A DNA stretch of 5,788 nucleotides from Rhodospirillaceae bacterium (lineage in GTDB: Bacteria; Pseudomonadota; Alphaproteobacteria; Rhodospirillales; Rhodospirillaceae): the NCBI GenBank assembly GCA_016937315.1, contig JAFGWD010000253.1, forward strand, positions 1 to 5,788. Direction: 5' to 3'. Positions 5,582-5,788 of this stretch are shown in pieces. Within the stretch, counting starts at the first letter, position 1, and every line of letters starts with the position of its first letter. The notes under the pieces were generated by a model, which was given only the letters and a program-made list of their open reading frames with translations, did not search any database and had not been told where the DNA came from. The translations under genes were made by a program, and so were the position numbers.

Positions 5582-5788
5582 ATGAGCGAGATATCGCACA
5601 ATCAAGATGACGGGACGCGCCTGGAGACCGGGCGCGTCCTTTTCGCGCAAGAGTGCACTTTCATGCTCGGCGTCGCGAAGGCCGAGCAGTTGCCTCAAAC
5701 CGGCCTGCCAGAAATCGCGTTTTGCGGGCGCTCCAACGTTGGCAAATCGTCTCTGGTCAACGCGCTGACCGGACGCAAGACCTTGGCA
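5582..5788 (+). CDS. engB: Ribosome biogenesis GTP-binding protein EngB (YihA/YsxC), 5' part
   Basis: The first 69 codons of a TRAFAC-class GTPase needed for 50S subunit assembly; the window ends inside the gene. The G1/P-loop GRSNVGKS is at residues 49-56, followed by SLVNALTGRKTLA, which leads towards the G2 region. Upstream, GRVLFAQECTFMLGVAKAEQ (17-36) and LPEIAFCGRSNVGKS are the N-terminal blocks expected in alphaproteobacterial EngB. The start at 5582 lies seven bases after the yidC stop. AAGGA overlaps that stop, with only four bases to the ATG. Met28 (5663) would be too late, because conserved residues precede it. A terminator-like hairpin lies within codons 11-20. Gene order yidC-engB is common in Alphaproteobacteria. 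Confidence 0.95.
   Translation, partial: MSEISHNQDDGTRLETGRVLFAQECTFMLGVAKAEQLPQTGLPEIAFCGRSNVGKSSLVNALTGRKTLA
5613..5643 (+). terminator. Terminator-like hairpin inside the 5' end of engB
   Basis: GGACGCGCC (5613-5621) and GGCGCGTCC (5631-5639) form a perfect 9-bp GC-rich stem. The loop is nine bases, and TTTT (5640-5643) follows. This is the shape of an intrinsic terminator and begins 38 bases after the yidC stop. It lies within codons 11-20 of engB, where ribosomes would melt it when translation is active. It might reduce read-through from the rpmH-yidC transcript into engB. The T-run is short, so termination could be weak. Function is inferred from shape only. Confidence 0.4.

Overview
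The window looks like chromosomal core DNA from a free-living alphaproteobacterium. The ccoN-ccoO-ccoQ-(ccoP) order, the rpmH-rnpA-yidD-yidC-engB order, a YidC with a large periplasmic domain, and the style of the CcoN and EngB N-termini all fit. A Rhodospirillales-like lineage is my guess from general resemblance; it is not proven here. I see no transfer RNA, ribosomal RNA, insertion sequence, CRISPR array or prophage gene.

Left half (1-2733, all on the minus strand): a cbb3-type cytochrome c oxidase operon read right to left. It opens with a 61-residue two-helix membrane protein (2733-2548). Next is a possible 55-codon ORF joined to its neighbours by a TGATG junction on one side and an ATGA junction on the other (2548-2381). 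ccoN (2384-933), ccoO (922-191) and ccoQ (180-16) follow, and the first bases of a probable ccoP lie at 5-1. The three cco junctions share one design: 10 nt between stop and start, with the Shine-Dalgarno starting in or just after the upstream stop codon. The complex reduces O2 at low oxygen tension with electrons from cytochrome c and pumps protons.

Middle (2734-2962): a 229-bp divergent intergenic region. It carries a near-consensus sigma70 promoter for rpmH (TTGACT-17-TATAAG) and a dyad TGACG-N10-CGTCA close to the leftward gene. I found no convincing FNR/FixK box for the oxidase operon.

Right half (2963-5788, plus strand): the housekeeping cluster rpmH (ribosomal protein L34), rnpA (RNase P protein), yidD (insertion efficiency factor), yidC (inner-membrane insertase) and the 5' part of engB (ribosome-assembly GTPase, cut by the window end). 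Spacing is tight, including an ATGA overlap between rnpA and yidD. A perfect 9-bp GC-rich hairpin followed by TTTT lies inside the start of engB and resembles an intrinsic terminator.

The gene content is ordinary and I see no undescribed multi-gene system. The points worth a second look are the two small ORFs ahead of ccoN, the terminator-like hairpin in engB, and the uniform cco junctions.
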